A stretch of 64,000 nt of DNA, from positions 1,426,001 through 1,490,000 of the forward strand of contig CM074769.1 of the NCBI GenBank assembly GCA_037355855.1, read 5' to 3'. Below are positions 10,569 to 21,563 of the stretch, one piece after another. Position numbers and translations under genes: made by a program. The notes under the pieces are model-generated. The model saw nothing but the letters and a program-made list of their open reading frames with translations, made no database searches and was not told the DNA's origin. Position 1 is the stretch's first letter. Every line of letters begins with the position of its first letter. Origin of the DNA: Pseudo-nitzschia pungens (taxonomy: Eukaryota; Bacillariophyta; Bacillariophyceae; Bacillariales; Bacillariaceae).

Positions 10569-11178
10569 ATGGCTATGGCGGAAATTCCCGGTAATGATTT
10601 CCCCACCAATATTCTGCAGTTACGAAAGAAATATACTGAACTAGGCTTTCGACGGATTCGTTGATTCCAGAGGTAAAGATACTTGGAACCTATCCAATAA
10701 AATCGCCATCCGTCTCGCACTACTCGGGGTCGTCTGGATCGTTTGTATCTGTGTTGTTGGAATAATTTTCCGCGATCCTGTTCGGTCGGCGTCTTTCAAA
10801 CGATACCGCATTCCATGCCGTAGTCAATTAGGTTGAACATACTATAATATCTGTCTATGGGAAAAAAAACATCAACCATTCGGATTTCGTTTGCCGTGAC
10901 GACTGGTCGGATTGTTAGAGAAGCATTCGATCCAGATCTTGTCGCAAGCCAACCAGAAAATTTGCGGGGCGTGTCGGTTGTTCTGTGCTAAGTTTGGCAC
11001 AGATGGCTGGACTGCCAACAACTTCGAAATCGTTGTCACCCGGTCGAGTAAACGAGTCTTCGAAATTTTCTCACAAAAGTGGAATGACCAGATGCAAAAA
11101 GTTCGGCGGGACGCGTCGTTCAACATTCTTTCGGGTACTATCCTGGTACTATCCTTGTTGCTGCCACTACGAACATAA
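10569..11178 (+). pseudogene. Broken gene for a probable signal-anchor membrane protein (unidentified)
   Basis: Protein-like text runs on the plus strand but changes frame. From ATG 10569 it reads MAMAEIPGNDFPTNILQ up to about 10652. It then continues one frame on (10654) as GFVDSRGKDTWNLSNK, into a hydrophobic helix IAIRLALLGVVWIVCICVV and a short basic part that stops near 10835. A second block starts near 10857 (ISFAVTTGRIVREAFDP), reaches a stop at 10989, and continues one frame on as KFGTDGWTANNFEIV to about 11120. Both changes inside the blocks need one base skipped (about 10653 and 10989). The step between the blocks may be an intron. The layout suggests a type II membrane protein. I recognise no family, and this could be a decayed gene. 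Confidence 0.35.
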
Positions 11179-11439
11179 CTTAATGCATCCATGCGTGCAT
11201 TGGATTCAGCAGCAAGAGTCAGCCTTACGCTGAAAAAAGGAATAGTCAAAACTAGCATCCCATTTGACCTAAACAATAGTCGGAAGAGCATCTCCAAAGA
11301 CAATAATCTGTAGATAGTAATAGCTGTCTTAAATAATGATCAACAGTATACACTTTTCGCGTGATAGTGTAAACGCACCGGTTTATCACAATGAAATCCC
11401 CATTATCAAATTCTCTCTAACGGACAACTACTTCTTGCC

Positions 11440-14400
11440 CTAGAAAGTGTGACTGCTTGCTGTGCTTTCGCTGGGAACCCGCCGCATGGTGGATGGCTGT
11501 TCCCGGATTTCTGCGGTCTGGACACTGGTGTCACCCGCAAACAAATTCATGAAATCCTGTTGGTATTCGGCGGCTCCGGTGGCAGCGCCCAGGTTGGCGC
11601 ATTCGGTCATGACGGCGGTTGCGTACGCCACCAAATAATCAAAAAATCCCGCGGTTTCCACTCCCGTGGACTCGAAATCGAGAGAGTTCGCCGAGGGTAC
11701 CCCGTCAGCTGACGAGTAGGCGCTTCCCTCGCTTCTCCCGGTCGTGCTGTGCACGAGCGACTTTTTCGTGGACTCCGACATGACCGAGCACGATCCCGCT
11801 ACAGAGGGAGAAAACGTGACGGTCAGCGACGGTCGGTTGGAGGTACCATCGGGAGAAGGTGTGGCAGGGCTCTTGTCCAAGAGCGACGCCAATGCTCCTG
11901 GTTGGGCATCAATGTCGCTCTCCTTCTTGGACGTCGAGTATACACTCTCGCTCAAATCACTCATTTGGGATGCCGAGCACGAACGCTTCATCATCGAGAT
12001 ACTTTCCACCTCCAAGGCATTCGGTACATTATTGTTTTCGCTTTCGTCGAATGGTCGCTGCTGCTTCGACGACACATCATCGACTCCCGCAAAGACATCT
12101 TCTTCGCTGGCCTGCTTACTCTTGGTGCTGGATGACGACGCGGTGGTTTTTTCGGTTGTTTTCGCTGCATCCACAGTGGATGATATTTCTTTTTCGCTCG
12201 AGGGAGAACCTAGGATTCGACTCATCATGGAGACCCGGAACCGATTCTTTTTCTTCTTTTTTGAACCCTTGCTGGAAGTTGAATTGATGCTATCGCTGGA
12301 CGCGGTCTGCTGAATCACAATGTCTTTCGATGGACTGGGAGAAGAAGTCGCCGTGGGAGATCCTTCTTTGGTGGATCCTTCTTTCTTTCCTCCCCGACGA
12401 AAGGGGTTGTCCAGCTTAGTAAGATCGACGCTGTCCATTTCCGATAGACGGCTTTCCAGCTCGAATGCCTCACTCGATGGTGTCGGCGATGCTGTGGAAA
12501 CAATGTCGCTATTGATTGCCTCGGAGGCCTCGGACAAGGGGGGTGAAATAGGACGAAACAACGATTTTCGTCGTCGCTGCGAAGTAGAAAGAATGGTCGA
12601 CGCAATGGATGCAGTTTCCGAAGGAGGACCCGTGATTCCGGGTCTCAATACCGGTGACACGACAACCGGGGTTACGGTAGCAAGCTTTGCACCCGGCGAC
12701 ACGATGACCGGAGTTGCTAGCGGATGTTGGGGCTGTTGTTTCTTTTTGGCACCGACTTCGTCTTCCGACTTGCTGCTGCTTTGGAACGGCCAGGAGTTGA
12801 GTATCATGTCGTAGGGCGAAGAAGCTGTTCTCGGCGATTGTGTCGTCTCGTCCTTTTCGTCGGGAGTCACGATTGCTCCCGTGGTGGGCGGACGCTGGAG
12901 CGGGGACGATACGGCGTCGGAACGATTGGACGCCACAGGCGACAACGATGCCGGAAGCGAATTGGACCGCATCAAGTCGTTTTTGTCGACTCCTTCGGTG
13001 TTGGAGGCGCTGGAGGGTGTGGTCGCTTCGTGGCTAATGCTTCTTCCGATCGTGGTGCCTGGATCTGCCGCTGTATCCCCGTTGATTGGGATATTCTTTC
13101 GCTCAGTTTGTTGGTTGCCAAACGATGGCGATGGCATCAACCAGGAAGACGATTTGATTTTCTTCTTGTTGGTTTTCGACGACGCGTCTCCGCCACCTCC
13201 CCCGAGCGAATCCACGAGTGACAATATCCCGTCCATGGATTCTTCAAAGTTGTCCCAAAAGTCTTGGACGAAATGCTTCTCGGCTTCGCTGTCCATGCGT
13301 TTCAGGTGCGATTCCAATTCCTCAGAATCAATAACAATCCTTGCCTTGTTCTTCCTTCTCCTTCTGTTGCTCCCACTGCCACTGCCGTGGCTAAAGATGC
13401 TGTCTCGTGTGGCAATGCTGCCGCGTCCGGATAAGGAAGGTTCGGAATACAAATCTTCCGGTGGATCCGCGCTGGAAAATAAAAGGCCGTTCCCGGCCCG
13501 TACGCTTCCGTTCTGCGACCCATCGCTGTCTTCCCTAAAGTCTTCGTTGTCGGACGAGTCGTAGTCGCTGTCCTCGTCTTCCGTGTCCTCGCCTTCGGAA
13601 GCGTTCTCGTTGGGGTGCTTCACAAAGACCAATTCTTCGACGTGGTCCTTCCAACGGACCGAAGCCGAAGAGGGCTTCCGACGACCGAACCTCCTTCCCC
13701 GTGACGAGTTGCTCCCGTTTACGGCAAAGGAGGATTTTCTCAGGGCCGTGGGCGGGTGTTGTGGCTTGCCGGGAGGAGCGGATGCAGGTTGAAGCGCGGT
13801 TTTCGGCGCGGGTGGTTTCGGAGTCATTGCAGGAGATGATGTGGTTGAATTTCCCATGTCAATGGTTGCAATATCGGGAAAGGCTGGGCGTATCCGCAGC
13901 GGGGACATTGCAAAGGGATCGAATGCCTCTTGTGGTTGATTCTGGTTGCGCTTGGGCGACGAGACCTTGGGGGAAGCTGCAGCACTCGTCGGAGCCTGCC
14001 CGACAGCCACGGCGCGGGGAGCGGGAGGTGGACGGATTCGAACGGGTGTCAGTTTCCTCAACCCTCCCTGCTTTCGATAGGCCTCTTTCCAGGCCGGGGT
14101 CGAAAGTATCTCGTAGGCCATGCTGACGGCCTGAAAGCGCGACTTGGTGGCGGGATCCAGCTTTCTGACCGCCTGTTGGTTCTGTCGTTTGTCCTTCTTC
14201 TTTCCGCTTGCGGTATCGCCCAGGATTTCGCGGCCCCGGCGAAAGTAGGCGATGCGGATTTCCCGGTCAGAAGCCTCGGGGGAGACCAGAAGAACGTCCT
14301 TGTAGAGGTCCAGAACTCCTCCATTGCTCGCATTGGATCCGTACATCTTGAGAATGGTTTCGACGTGTCCCCGAGGCAATTCCTGAAGCTCTTGTTCCGG

Positions 14401-15129
14401 CCCGCCGACTTCGTCCGTGGGAAAAGTGGCTCTGGTCTTGTGGTTCGCGACACCCGCATCTGCTGCAGTGGTGCTCGATGGAAAGGTCGGAGAGCACGCA
14501 CCGGCTTCTCGTTCTTCTGCCATTGCCACGGTTAGGTCGGCCCCCACCGTGCCCTTCCCGAGAATCGACACCGACGATCGGTCGTGATCACTGACAATGT
14601 CACTACTGCTGCCACCAACGATCGTGGAAGCCTGCGAGCGAACGCCGCCTCGCCATCGGTTAGAGGCAGGGGACGGATCGGTTGTAATGGAGGTGGACTT
14701 GGCTCCCTTGTTGCTGGTGCCATTGCTATTGCTGGTGTTGTTCTGTTGACTCGAGCTGCCGCTGTTCCGCTTGTTTCGTTGCATCAGCAGCGTTCGGCGG
14801 AAAGAGCCCCGTCGCATCTTGCGTGCGCTTCCCTCGCTGGTGCTGGCGCTCTCGGTGCTCCGGGTGCTGTTGTTGTTCGTGTTGTTGATCGTGTTCTCGA
14901 TTCCGGTGTTGACGTCTCGGGTGGCATTCCCGCCCACGCGTCCCGTGCTTGGAGTTGTCGCGTGCGCTTTCGGTGTCGTTCGACCGCTGCTATCCAGGCT
15001 GACAGTGGTGTGGGTGCTGAGGCTCTCTCCCTTCCCGCTCATGGAGGAGAGATTCCTCGCTCGGACGGCGGCAGCAACAGTGCCGTTCCTTCCATTGTAA
15101 ACACTGCTTCCGGGCATCCTATTCACCAT
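11440..15129 (-). CDS. Large low-complexity protein with a degenerate J (DnaJ-like) domain
   Basis: 1229 residues in a single exon. Residues about 1-260 are Ser/Thr/Asn-rich and disordered. Residues about 270-352 look like a J domain: LYKDVLLVSPEASDREIRIAY fills helices I-II and SRFQAVSMAYEILS with AWKEAYRKQG fills helices III-IV. The loop where HPD should stand reads FRRGREILGDTASGKKKDKR, so the Hsp70-activating tripeptide is absent. The remainder is Ser/Pro-rich, with an acidic patch (EGEDTEDEDSDYDSSDNEDF, about 510-530) and many SPxR/SP sites. A more ordered C-terminal segment (FFDYLVAYATAVMTECANLG, about 1160-1180) may be a binding helix. It is probably a J-like scaffold protein rather than an active Hsp70 co-chaperone. 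Confidence 0.8.
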   Translation of the reverse strand: MVNRMPGSSVYNGRNGTVAAAVRARNLSSMSGKGESLSTHTTVSLDSSGRTTPKAHATTPSTGRVGGNATRDVNTGIENTINNTNNNSTRSTESASTSEGSARKMRRGSFRRTLLMQRNKRNSGSSSQQNNTSNSNGTSNKGAKSTSITTDPSPASNRWRGGVRSQASTIVGGSSSDIVSDHDRSSVSILGKGTVGADLTVAMAEEREAGACSPTFPSSTTAADAGVANHKTRATFPTDEVGGPEQELQELPRGHVETILKMYGSNASNGGVLDLYKDVLLVSPEASDREIRIAYFRRGREILGDTASGKKKDKRQNQQAVRKLDPATKSRFQAVSMAYEILSTPAWKEAYRKQGGLRKLTPVRIRPPPAPRAVAVGQAPTSAAASPKVSSPKRNQNQPQEAFDPFAMSPLRIRPAFPDIATIDMGNSTTSSPAMTPKPPAPKTALQPASAPPGKPQHPPTALRKSSFAVNGSNSSRGRRFGRRKPSSASVRWKDHVEELVFVKHPNENASEGEDTEDEDSDYDSSDNEDFREDSDGSQNGSVRAGNGLLFSSADPPEDLYSEPSLSGRGSIATRDSIFSHGSGSGSNRRRRKNKARIVIDSEELESHLKRMDSEAEKHFVQDFWDNFEESMDGILSLVDSLGGGGGDASSKTNKKKIKSSSWLMPSPSFGNQQTERKNIPINGDTAADPGTTIGRSISHEATTPSSASNTEGVDKNDLMRSNSLPASLSPVASNRSDAVSSPLQRPPTTGAIVTPDEKDETTQSPRTASSPYDMILNSWPFQSSSKSEDEVGAKKKQQPQHPLATPVIVSPGAKLATVTPVVVSPVLRPGITGPPSETASIASTILSTSQRRRKSLFRPISPPLSEASEAINSDIVSTASPTPSSEAFELESRLSEMDSVDLTKLDNPFRRGGKKEGSTKEGSPTATSSPSPSKDIVIQQTASSDSINSTSSKGSKKKKKNRFRVSMMSRILGSPSSEKEISSTVDAAKTTEKTTASSSSTKSKQASEEDVFAGVDDVSSKQQRPFDESENNNVPNALEVESISMMKRSCSASQMSDLSESVYSTSKKESDIDAQPGALASLLDKSPATPSPDGTSNRPSLTVTFSPSVAGSCSVMSESTKKSLVHSTTGRSEGSAYSSADGVPSANSLDFESTGVETAGFFDYLVAYATAVMTECANLGAATGAAEYQQDFMNLFAGDTSVQTAEIREQPSTMRRVPSESTASSHTF

Positions 15130-17334
15130 GCTGTATTGCGTTCCAGCCGGCTCTCGAAGTCAACAATTACCGCTTGGTTGGTTGGTTGCAGTCTTCTGAA
15201 AAGGAAAAGGTGTGATCCGTGTACCGTACGACGGCTATCGGTCCGAAGAGTGTCCAGGAAGAGTGCGGAGTCGGTCTCGTCTTGGGACACCTCTCGGTGG
15301 GATGGTTAGGTTCTAAGCGTGCGCCGATCCCCAAGTTTGAGAAGATCAGTATAGCCAACGAATGCTTTGCGTTATTCGAAGTGTTTGCTTCCAAGGTGTC
15401 GATGACCTTCGAACCCGGACCCCGCCGAAAACGGTTTCACCTAACGATCGACGAGGTGATCGACGAGCGATGGGAAGAGTTGAAATTTTGCAATCTGACG
15501 GAAGTTGAGAGGAGAAGTGGGATGCAATTTCCTACGTTGTTATTCCTCGATGGAAGGAAACGGAGCCGAGTACAGTGGATAGAAATGCATGTGCTGCTTC
15601 GTTTTATCTACTGTACCGGATACCGTTTCTAAACCGACAATACACAATAATGAGGCTTCTTCCTAACTATCGGTACCCGAGAAATGACTAGAAACCAGGT
15701 ATAGTAAGGTGCGTGACAGTTCTGATAGTGGAATGTCAGAACGGACAGTTGAAAGCTGGTATTTTCGATTCTATCCAATACTTTCAAGTCGTTTTGAGAT
15801 GGGAGTAACAAGGGCATACAAGAATGAGATCTTAAATCCGTCGCTCGGGTGCGCCGCGACAAAGGTTTCTCTGAGTGGTGTTGATGTAGGATGGAATGTG
15901 CTCTCCCGAAGAGAAGCAGATTCGATGCATCCGCTGGAAAGAGTTGAGCTGACACGAGAAGCAGCGCTAGAGGACGCGGTTTTCGTGAGTATTGGGAGAA
16001 CATGTTGCCCCGAACACATGAAGAAATTACCAAGTAGTGGTCCCCAGTTGCGTAGCACATACAAAGATGGTGCGTTTCCCAAAAGTTTGAGCCGGCTGTC
16101 TTTTGCGAGAACCCGATTCAATTGTTGTCCCGCCAGAACCAGAACGTCAATTGCGGTTAAGTGACAAGCAGGGGTTACATTTATCTATCAACAGTTATTA
16201 ATAATTATATCCAACAATATGCTATTGTGAACGTCGAACGAACGGAACTGGGAGTTTCAACACTACCGTTGATTGACTATTGCCCTTTGCGCTTACCCGA
16301 TTCCGTCCAAGATTTAAAATGCCGTTACTTTCAACGGTTGGTAGCAGTGGTTGCGATTCGAATGAGCACCACTGTCAACGATAACTCTCCCGACCCTTTG
16401 CACGACTCGACACATATTCGATGAATTGGGAACCGATCCCACAAAAATTGGAACATAATTCTGCGGAACTTGGATTTATGCAACCTCTCGGGACGAACGT
16501 TCGTTCAAATGTCAGACTTTTCGAAGGAAAGAAAGCAACTTCGACAAACGCATTGCGCACTATGTGACGCGTACGAGTATGAATACATGTAGGTGCGTAA
16601 GGTGCGTACGGTCCGTGTTACGAACTCGAAATGTTCCGCTCTCTGATGACACGCCGTACGGCACCTGCCGATCCCAGCACCGGTCACGGTCGGTCTTGTT
16701 TCACGATCGGAACGCCAGGATACCGATTTCGAATGAATGAATCAATGAATCAATCAATCAATCATCACAGAACAGATTCCCCGGACTCGCTCAGTACTCA
16801 CTCACTTCGTTGTGGCTCATCGCTCGCCGTACGAGATGCCCGGGAGCAAGACGCGTGGACGATGAATCCTCTCCCTGCGCTCGCTTTCGAGCTCCCGGGA
16901 CCGAGACTCTCTCCTTGAACACGGCTGCCTTCGTGCTTCACCGTTCGGTACGGCATATGGCTACGAAATTTGGAGCTAGTCCCACTGAAAAACAATGGCA
17001 GTTCGAAGCCTCAATCCACGGATACGGGACAAACCGACACGTACTCCGTTGGTAACGCAACCCGGTCTGGTGAACAATGCTAGTTCAAAACCAACTCGTA
17101 CTCCGTTGGCAACGCAACGCAACGCAACGCAACCCGGCCCGGTTCGGCCACTTCCCGCTTGGCTGAAAGTGTGGATTGGGTAGGGTTTTTTGCAACATCC
17201 AACCAAAAAGTAGACCTCGAATCATTCCAAGGGGATATGATTTTATCCTCCTAATCTCGTTTCACCACGGCCGTGACCGACCATCCCGTTGCGAGCACGA
17301 TTTTTGCTATGCACCGCGGGACTCTTGGCGTATA
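15130..17334. other. Intergenic DNA with weak open frames
   Basis: No convincing gene. A 137-codon frame at 15219-15632 (+) contains a plausible stretch (RFHLTIDEVIDERWEELKF) but no domain. Overlapping frames on both strands at 15629-16164 have no distinguishing features. The region 16560-16640 is rich in GTACG tracts. A partial tandem duplication lies at 17031-17142. Confidence 0.4.
17031..17142 (+). repeat. Two-copy duplication with internal ACGCA pentamers
   Basis: The unit starting AAACCGACACGTACTCCGTT (17031-17070) recurs as AAACCAACTCGTACTCCGTT (17087-17142). In the second copy the inner ACGCA motif is expanded to four copies. The copies are 56 bases apart, start to start. Confidence 0.8.
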
Positions 17335-18686
17335 CTACGTGGCACCTACTATCCATTCCTCGTAGACGGATATGGATGGCAAGGGAATACACCGATGCCT
17401 GCCTACGGCTCTGCTTCCAAAAATTCGATCAGTCCGTTGGCAGAAAGCCAAATCTTGCGGCACAACGTGTCCCCGATCATGTTCCCAGAGCACCTTGTGG
17501 TTGTTGACGGACATCAACGGAAAGGGCAGGGATGCAACGTCTCCTCTGACATCGGAAGAAGGACGGTTGTCATTGATGCTTCGCATCGTGGGCGTTGCCT
17601 CGGCAACGGCGATCGCACCCGCCATCGCCATGGCCAAAGCAGGGTTCCAGGCAATAGAGTTCCCGGGTCAGGTGCGGGGGGACGCGGCTGTCGTTGGTCC
17701 CCCACCACGTGAAAGCTGGGAACGGTACGGGCCGTCGTTTGATCCCGAGAAAGCACGCTTCGACTGTTCACCCCGCTGCCACGATGGTCGTCGTCACGGT
17801 CGCAACCCATCGAGGCGGTAAAGGAAAACCCACTGACCAGGATGCATTTTCGAACGTGGCTCCAGATGCTATTCGGTTGGCACGCCAGCGTGGCAATCTT
17901 GTGCACGAGAACGGCTCCCTGCGAAAATCCCAGCACGACCGTGGATGGGATCTGGTTCTCCCCGCGACTGTTCGTTTCGCACCACGCATCGCGGTCCGCT
18001 CGCAGTTCCTGTTCAAGATACTCCAGCGAGCGGTCCATCCCCGGAAAGGTTCCGGTTACCGAGGGTCGCAGGTGGCGATCGTTTCCGGTCTCATCGGTGT
18101 CGTGGTAGAGAAACCAAGCGTAGGCGTGCTCCCTGGAAGACACCACGGCGGTGGAAGAGTTCTCGGTAACATCGTGCTCGGTGCCACCCTTCGGTGCCGA
18201 TGCCCTGGGCGGCAGCCGATGGGGACCCTGCAGAAACACCACGCGGTATCCGGCAACGGTGAGGCGCTTGGTCAGTTTTCGAGTTCGGTGGGAAAAGACG
18301 CGAACGTTTTGGGCCCATCCGTGCAGCATGTAGATCGTGCCCCGGTGGAGGATTCCCCGGCGACAATCGTTTGTCTTGGGGATTTCGTTTTGCGCGTTGG
18401 CTTCCAAGACCAAGCGTTGAGGGGGTGGATGGCTCGGTCGCTCCTGTTGTCTCGAGGATTCGATTGTTGACGCGGACTCCTCGGTCGTTGCTCTTATTTC
18501 TGATGCTGCAGAGGATGGCGGAGGTCGGGGAGGGGAATGGACCACAGCCGTAAAGTCATAATGGTTGTCGCTAGCTGATTCTAACGAAGAGCGAGAGGAC
18601 ACCCGTTTCGCGGTGTCGCTAGGTGCAGGAGAAGAATCATCCATGGCCATCGCCATCGCCATTGCCATTGCCATTGCCATTGCCAT
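17335..18686 (-). CDS. FSH1/OVCA2-type serine hydrolase, frame-broken near its C-terminus
   Basis: Alpha/beta-hydrolase of the FSH1 family (small esterases). An unconserved Ser/Pro-rich extension of about 115 residues precedes IYMLHGWAQN, the family's first strand and oxyanion region. The nucleophile elbow is VVLGFSQGA (Ser in GxSxG) and the fifth strand ends FHVVG. The catalytic Asp region (TNDSRVPP) follows only after skipping one G in the run at 17699-17703. The catalytic His region (LWEHDRGHVVP) lies in the third frame, reached by a second one-base skip near 17662. With both skips the product is 449 residues ending at 17335; read straight it is 390 residues, ends at 17514 and loses Asp and His. 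The N-terminus is a Met-Ala hexanucleotide repeat, so the start codon is uncertain. Confidence 0.72.
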
Positions 18687-18687
18687 G
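18642..18687. repeat. Hexanucleotide repeat over the start codon of the FSH1-like gene
   Basis: Eight hexamers GGCAAT/GGCGAT (minus strand ATGGCA/ATGGCG) encode an alternating Met-Ala run. Every second codon is a potential start, so a change in repeat number adds or removes start codons without shifting the frame. Confidence 0.9.
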
Positions 18688-19164
18688 GAATTGCGTCAAC
18701 ACCGAAAGTGTTCGTGGCGTGCAGCCGTGCACGAAGCACCGAAATCTTCAAATGTATCAGGGAAGCAATAATATTATGGTACGGTACGTAAGGCTTATGC
18801 GTACGAACATACTATTGTTTTTGAGGCCCACCGCCATTGTATGCAGGGGACGATTCGCGCCATAATTTCTTCAACTTGAACGCAGTGGGTTCAACACCCC
18901 CTAGAGTAACTTACTGATTCCTACGGTACGAGAACAGGGTTGTCACCCGTGTCAGCTGTGAAGAATTCATTCCGTAAGTTACGTGTACCGTAGTAACTTC
19001 GGACCGGTTCAGAGGAACAATTTTGATGGATGGAAACTCTCTTCTCTCTGTCAGAAGCTCACGACGACGCGTACCGGTAGGTAACCTTATGCCGACAACA
19101 CGAGCACGATACAGCAAAGCGTTCGATCGAAACAAAACAAAACGAAACGTACCGCACGCACCAT
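18687..19164. other. Short intergenic region between divergent genes
   Basis: Separates the minus-strand FSH1-like gene from the plus-strand gene at 19165 and should contain both promoters. It contains GTACGGTACGTAAGG and GTAACTT tracts like those elsewhere between genes. No gene seen. Confidence 0.5.
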
Positions 19165-19980
19165 TTGCTTCCCTTTCCCATGGACGACGAGTTGTCCGTT
19201 GCGAGCGAACGGTCGGAGGACACCGATGCGCCCTGCTTCCGCGATCAGCTGTTGTCGGCCGTGACCCGAGGCATGACGAGCTACGTCCATCTCTATTACA
19301 AGAAATGGGGAGAGAAACCCACCGGGGAAGACATCCAGGAGCGGGTGGACATTTGCCTGAAAACCATTGTCGGCTACCACTTCCGATCGATCTTTCCCCT
19401 GCTTCTCAGCAACTACGAGGTGCGGAATGTCGAGACTTCCTTTCCGTTTTGCGACGACGATCTTTCCGGGGAAGATCTCGTTGAGATGGAGAAGATGAAC
19501 GAGGACGCCGTCCGCTTTCTGAACACGCACGGATTCGAGGGCGACGCCCTCGAACGATACGGACCGAAAAAGTACCGCCGCGGAACGAAGACGTCGAGCG
19601 ACGAGGCGGGCTTTCTCGCCCGGGAGCGCCGCGGACGGGATTTCCGCCTCGAAGAATTGAGGGACCGCAAGCGGAAATGCCTCCGTTCGGACCGCGCGCG
19701 GTCTCGTGCGGAGGAATGGATCCGGGAAACCGTCCGCGACACCCGATCCGGGAAGGATCCCTACCGGGAAAAGGACATCCGGTCGCTCCCGGTGGCCATG
19801 CTCAAGATCCTCTACGAATGGAAGCACGGAACCAGGGTGCCGAAGAAGTTCCGAAAAAAGCAGCTCGCCGAGGCGTGGAAAGAGGCCAGGCGCGCCCCCG
19901 GGCCGCCGGAGTGGACCGATGCCCACGAGGAGGAAATGAAGAAGCTGGAGACGGAGGAGGTTCGGTTGAAGGACACGTAA
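19165..19980 (+). CDS. Charged protein of unknown function
   Basis: 271 residues, single exon. The second Met (MDDELSVASE, residue 6) sits in a better context (TTCCCATGG) and may be the real start. The N-terminal half looks folded (GMTSYVHLYYKKWGEKPTGE, then ICLKTIVGYHFRSIFPLLLS). The C-terminal half is very rich in Arg, Lys and Glu and probably helical (RAEEWIRETVRDTR, ILYEWKHGTRVPKKFRKKQL). No signal peptide, membrane helix or recognised domain. The high G+C content and strong codon bias for C/G endings support real coding. The octamer TAACCTTA overlaps the stop codon. Confidence 0.65.
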   Translation: MLPFPMDDELSVASERSEDTDAPCFRDQLLSAVTRGMTSYVHLYYKKWGEKPTGEDIQERVDICLKTIVGYHFRSIFPLLLSNYEVRNVETSFPFCDDDLSGEDLVEMEKMNEDAVRFLNTHGFEGDALERYGPKKYRRGTKTSSDEAGFLARERRGRDFRLEELRDRKRKCLRSDRARSRAEEWIRETVRDTRSGKDPYREKDIRSLPVAMLKILYEWKHGTRVPKKFRKKQLAEAWKEARRAPGPPEWTDAHEEEMKKLETEEVRLKDT

Positions 19981-21563
19981 CCTTAATTACAGTACTTCGT
20001 AATACAAGTAGAAGTAATTGTTAGACCCCTGCTCGTACTATGTACCGGTACTGTAAGTACTGTACGTTCCTCGTACCCCGCCGGGAAAAGTTCGCGCCAT
20101 CGGAGTTCTGATGATTGATGATTCATTCGATGTGATCCCGTACACGTACAACGTACCATAAGATTACTGTACGTATACCGGTAGCAGTGTTGTGTTGGCG
20201 CCGAGCCTTCCCCTCCAAAAACATTGCCGCGATCCGGTGCTTCGCCAGCGTCATCGAGAGTTAGTCTCATCTCAAAAAATCAACCATCGCGATCCCTTTG
20301 TTCTGTGCATTACCATACGAAGCGGAACAGACGGATCGCAAAATTCCACCAGTACTGTAGTTCGTGCTCGTGCTCGTGCTCGTGCTTCGCACTTGTTTGA
20401 CGCGGACGAACTCCGACAAGCCTGCCACGGGAACCAAGAAATTCGAACGCTTCGGGCCCCTCGTTCCTCCCGCGAAAACGCAATGACGAAAAAGAAGACG
20501 ACGAATCCGCTTTCCGCGGCGGAGCGCAAAAGACCGGAGCGACGACGCGAAACGTTGCGCTCGGCGGAACGGCGCATTCGAAAGCCGATCTCGTGGATCG
20601 AACACCCGCACCCGGAACACCATTGCGCCCTCGACTCGAGCGTCCGGGAACGCTTCGCGACGCGACGCTGCGGGCCGAAATTTCGCGTCCCGGATGAAAG
20701 GAAGGAAGGAGAACCCACCCATGCGAGTGCTGTAAACCGTACGCGACCGCATCAAACGGCACGAAAATCATTGCCCGTAAGTATTTATTTCAAAAATACT
20801 ACACGTACTTTTCTGTTTTGTCGATAATCTGGTGGCGAAGGCAAAAAACAACGCAATATTCTGAATCCTATCAGTTTACTGGCGATGCGGCGTCGTCGTC
20901 TTTTCGAAAAAGATTTTCCAAATTTTGAAAAAAATAATAATAATAATACGGTAAGGCTTAGTTTCAATTGTGTCAAGGCACGTACATCAAAGAATGTTAG
21001 ATAGTACAGTACAGTACTGTACTGTATCCATTCCATTCCATTTCGTTCCGAATGTCAATCAATCAGAAAGCATCTTTTCCGATCCTACCACTAATCGTTA
21101 GCGGCAAGTTGCTTTGCCATCCATGCGTGGGTCCAGGACTGGCCGACTCAGGACTTGTTAGTTTGTGGCAACTGGAGTGGGCAAGAGCAGCGGACCGCCA
21201 TTCCGAAGTGGGGTCCGCGAGAACCAAACAAGGGGATTTCTCATTTTTTGAAAGAAAAGAGAGAGAACGATCGAGAGTTGCGTCGTTCCTTCATTCCTGT
21301 GCCCGGTGGTTTCCTTCCGTTCCCCCGAGAGCGGTTTTCACGCGAAAAGCCTCCACAACAAGCAACGGGAGAAACCTCATAGTCGGCGCCAAGCCGATAC
21401 CAAACGACATTGCCGCGTTTTAGTAGAGGCAGTGAACTCCACAACGCGACTGCAGATGGACTTTGCCCCGCGGTTGCTCTGTTTGGAAGGATACGGAACG
21501 ACGGATCGGGACGGCTGGGCTCGCCTCGCACCAGATTGCTAGAGCAGTACGCCCTTTTTCGGT
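19981..21563. other. Intergenic DNA with one GC-rich open frame
   Basis: Mostly non-coding. The stretch 20480-20730 is GC-rich and open on both strands (211 codons on plus from 20192, up to 162 on minus), with Arg-rich translations on either strand and no domain. It could be an exon, but I cannot choose a strand. AGTACAGTACAGTACTGTAC near 21003 is a self-complementary tract. Confidence 0.4.

Noticed and set aside
13930..15309. Long plus-strand frames over the J-like gene
   Set aside because: Shadow frames caused by strong codon bias of the minus-strand gene; translations are Arg/Gly-rich and featureless.
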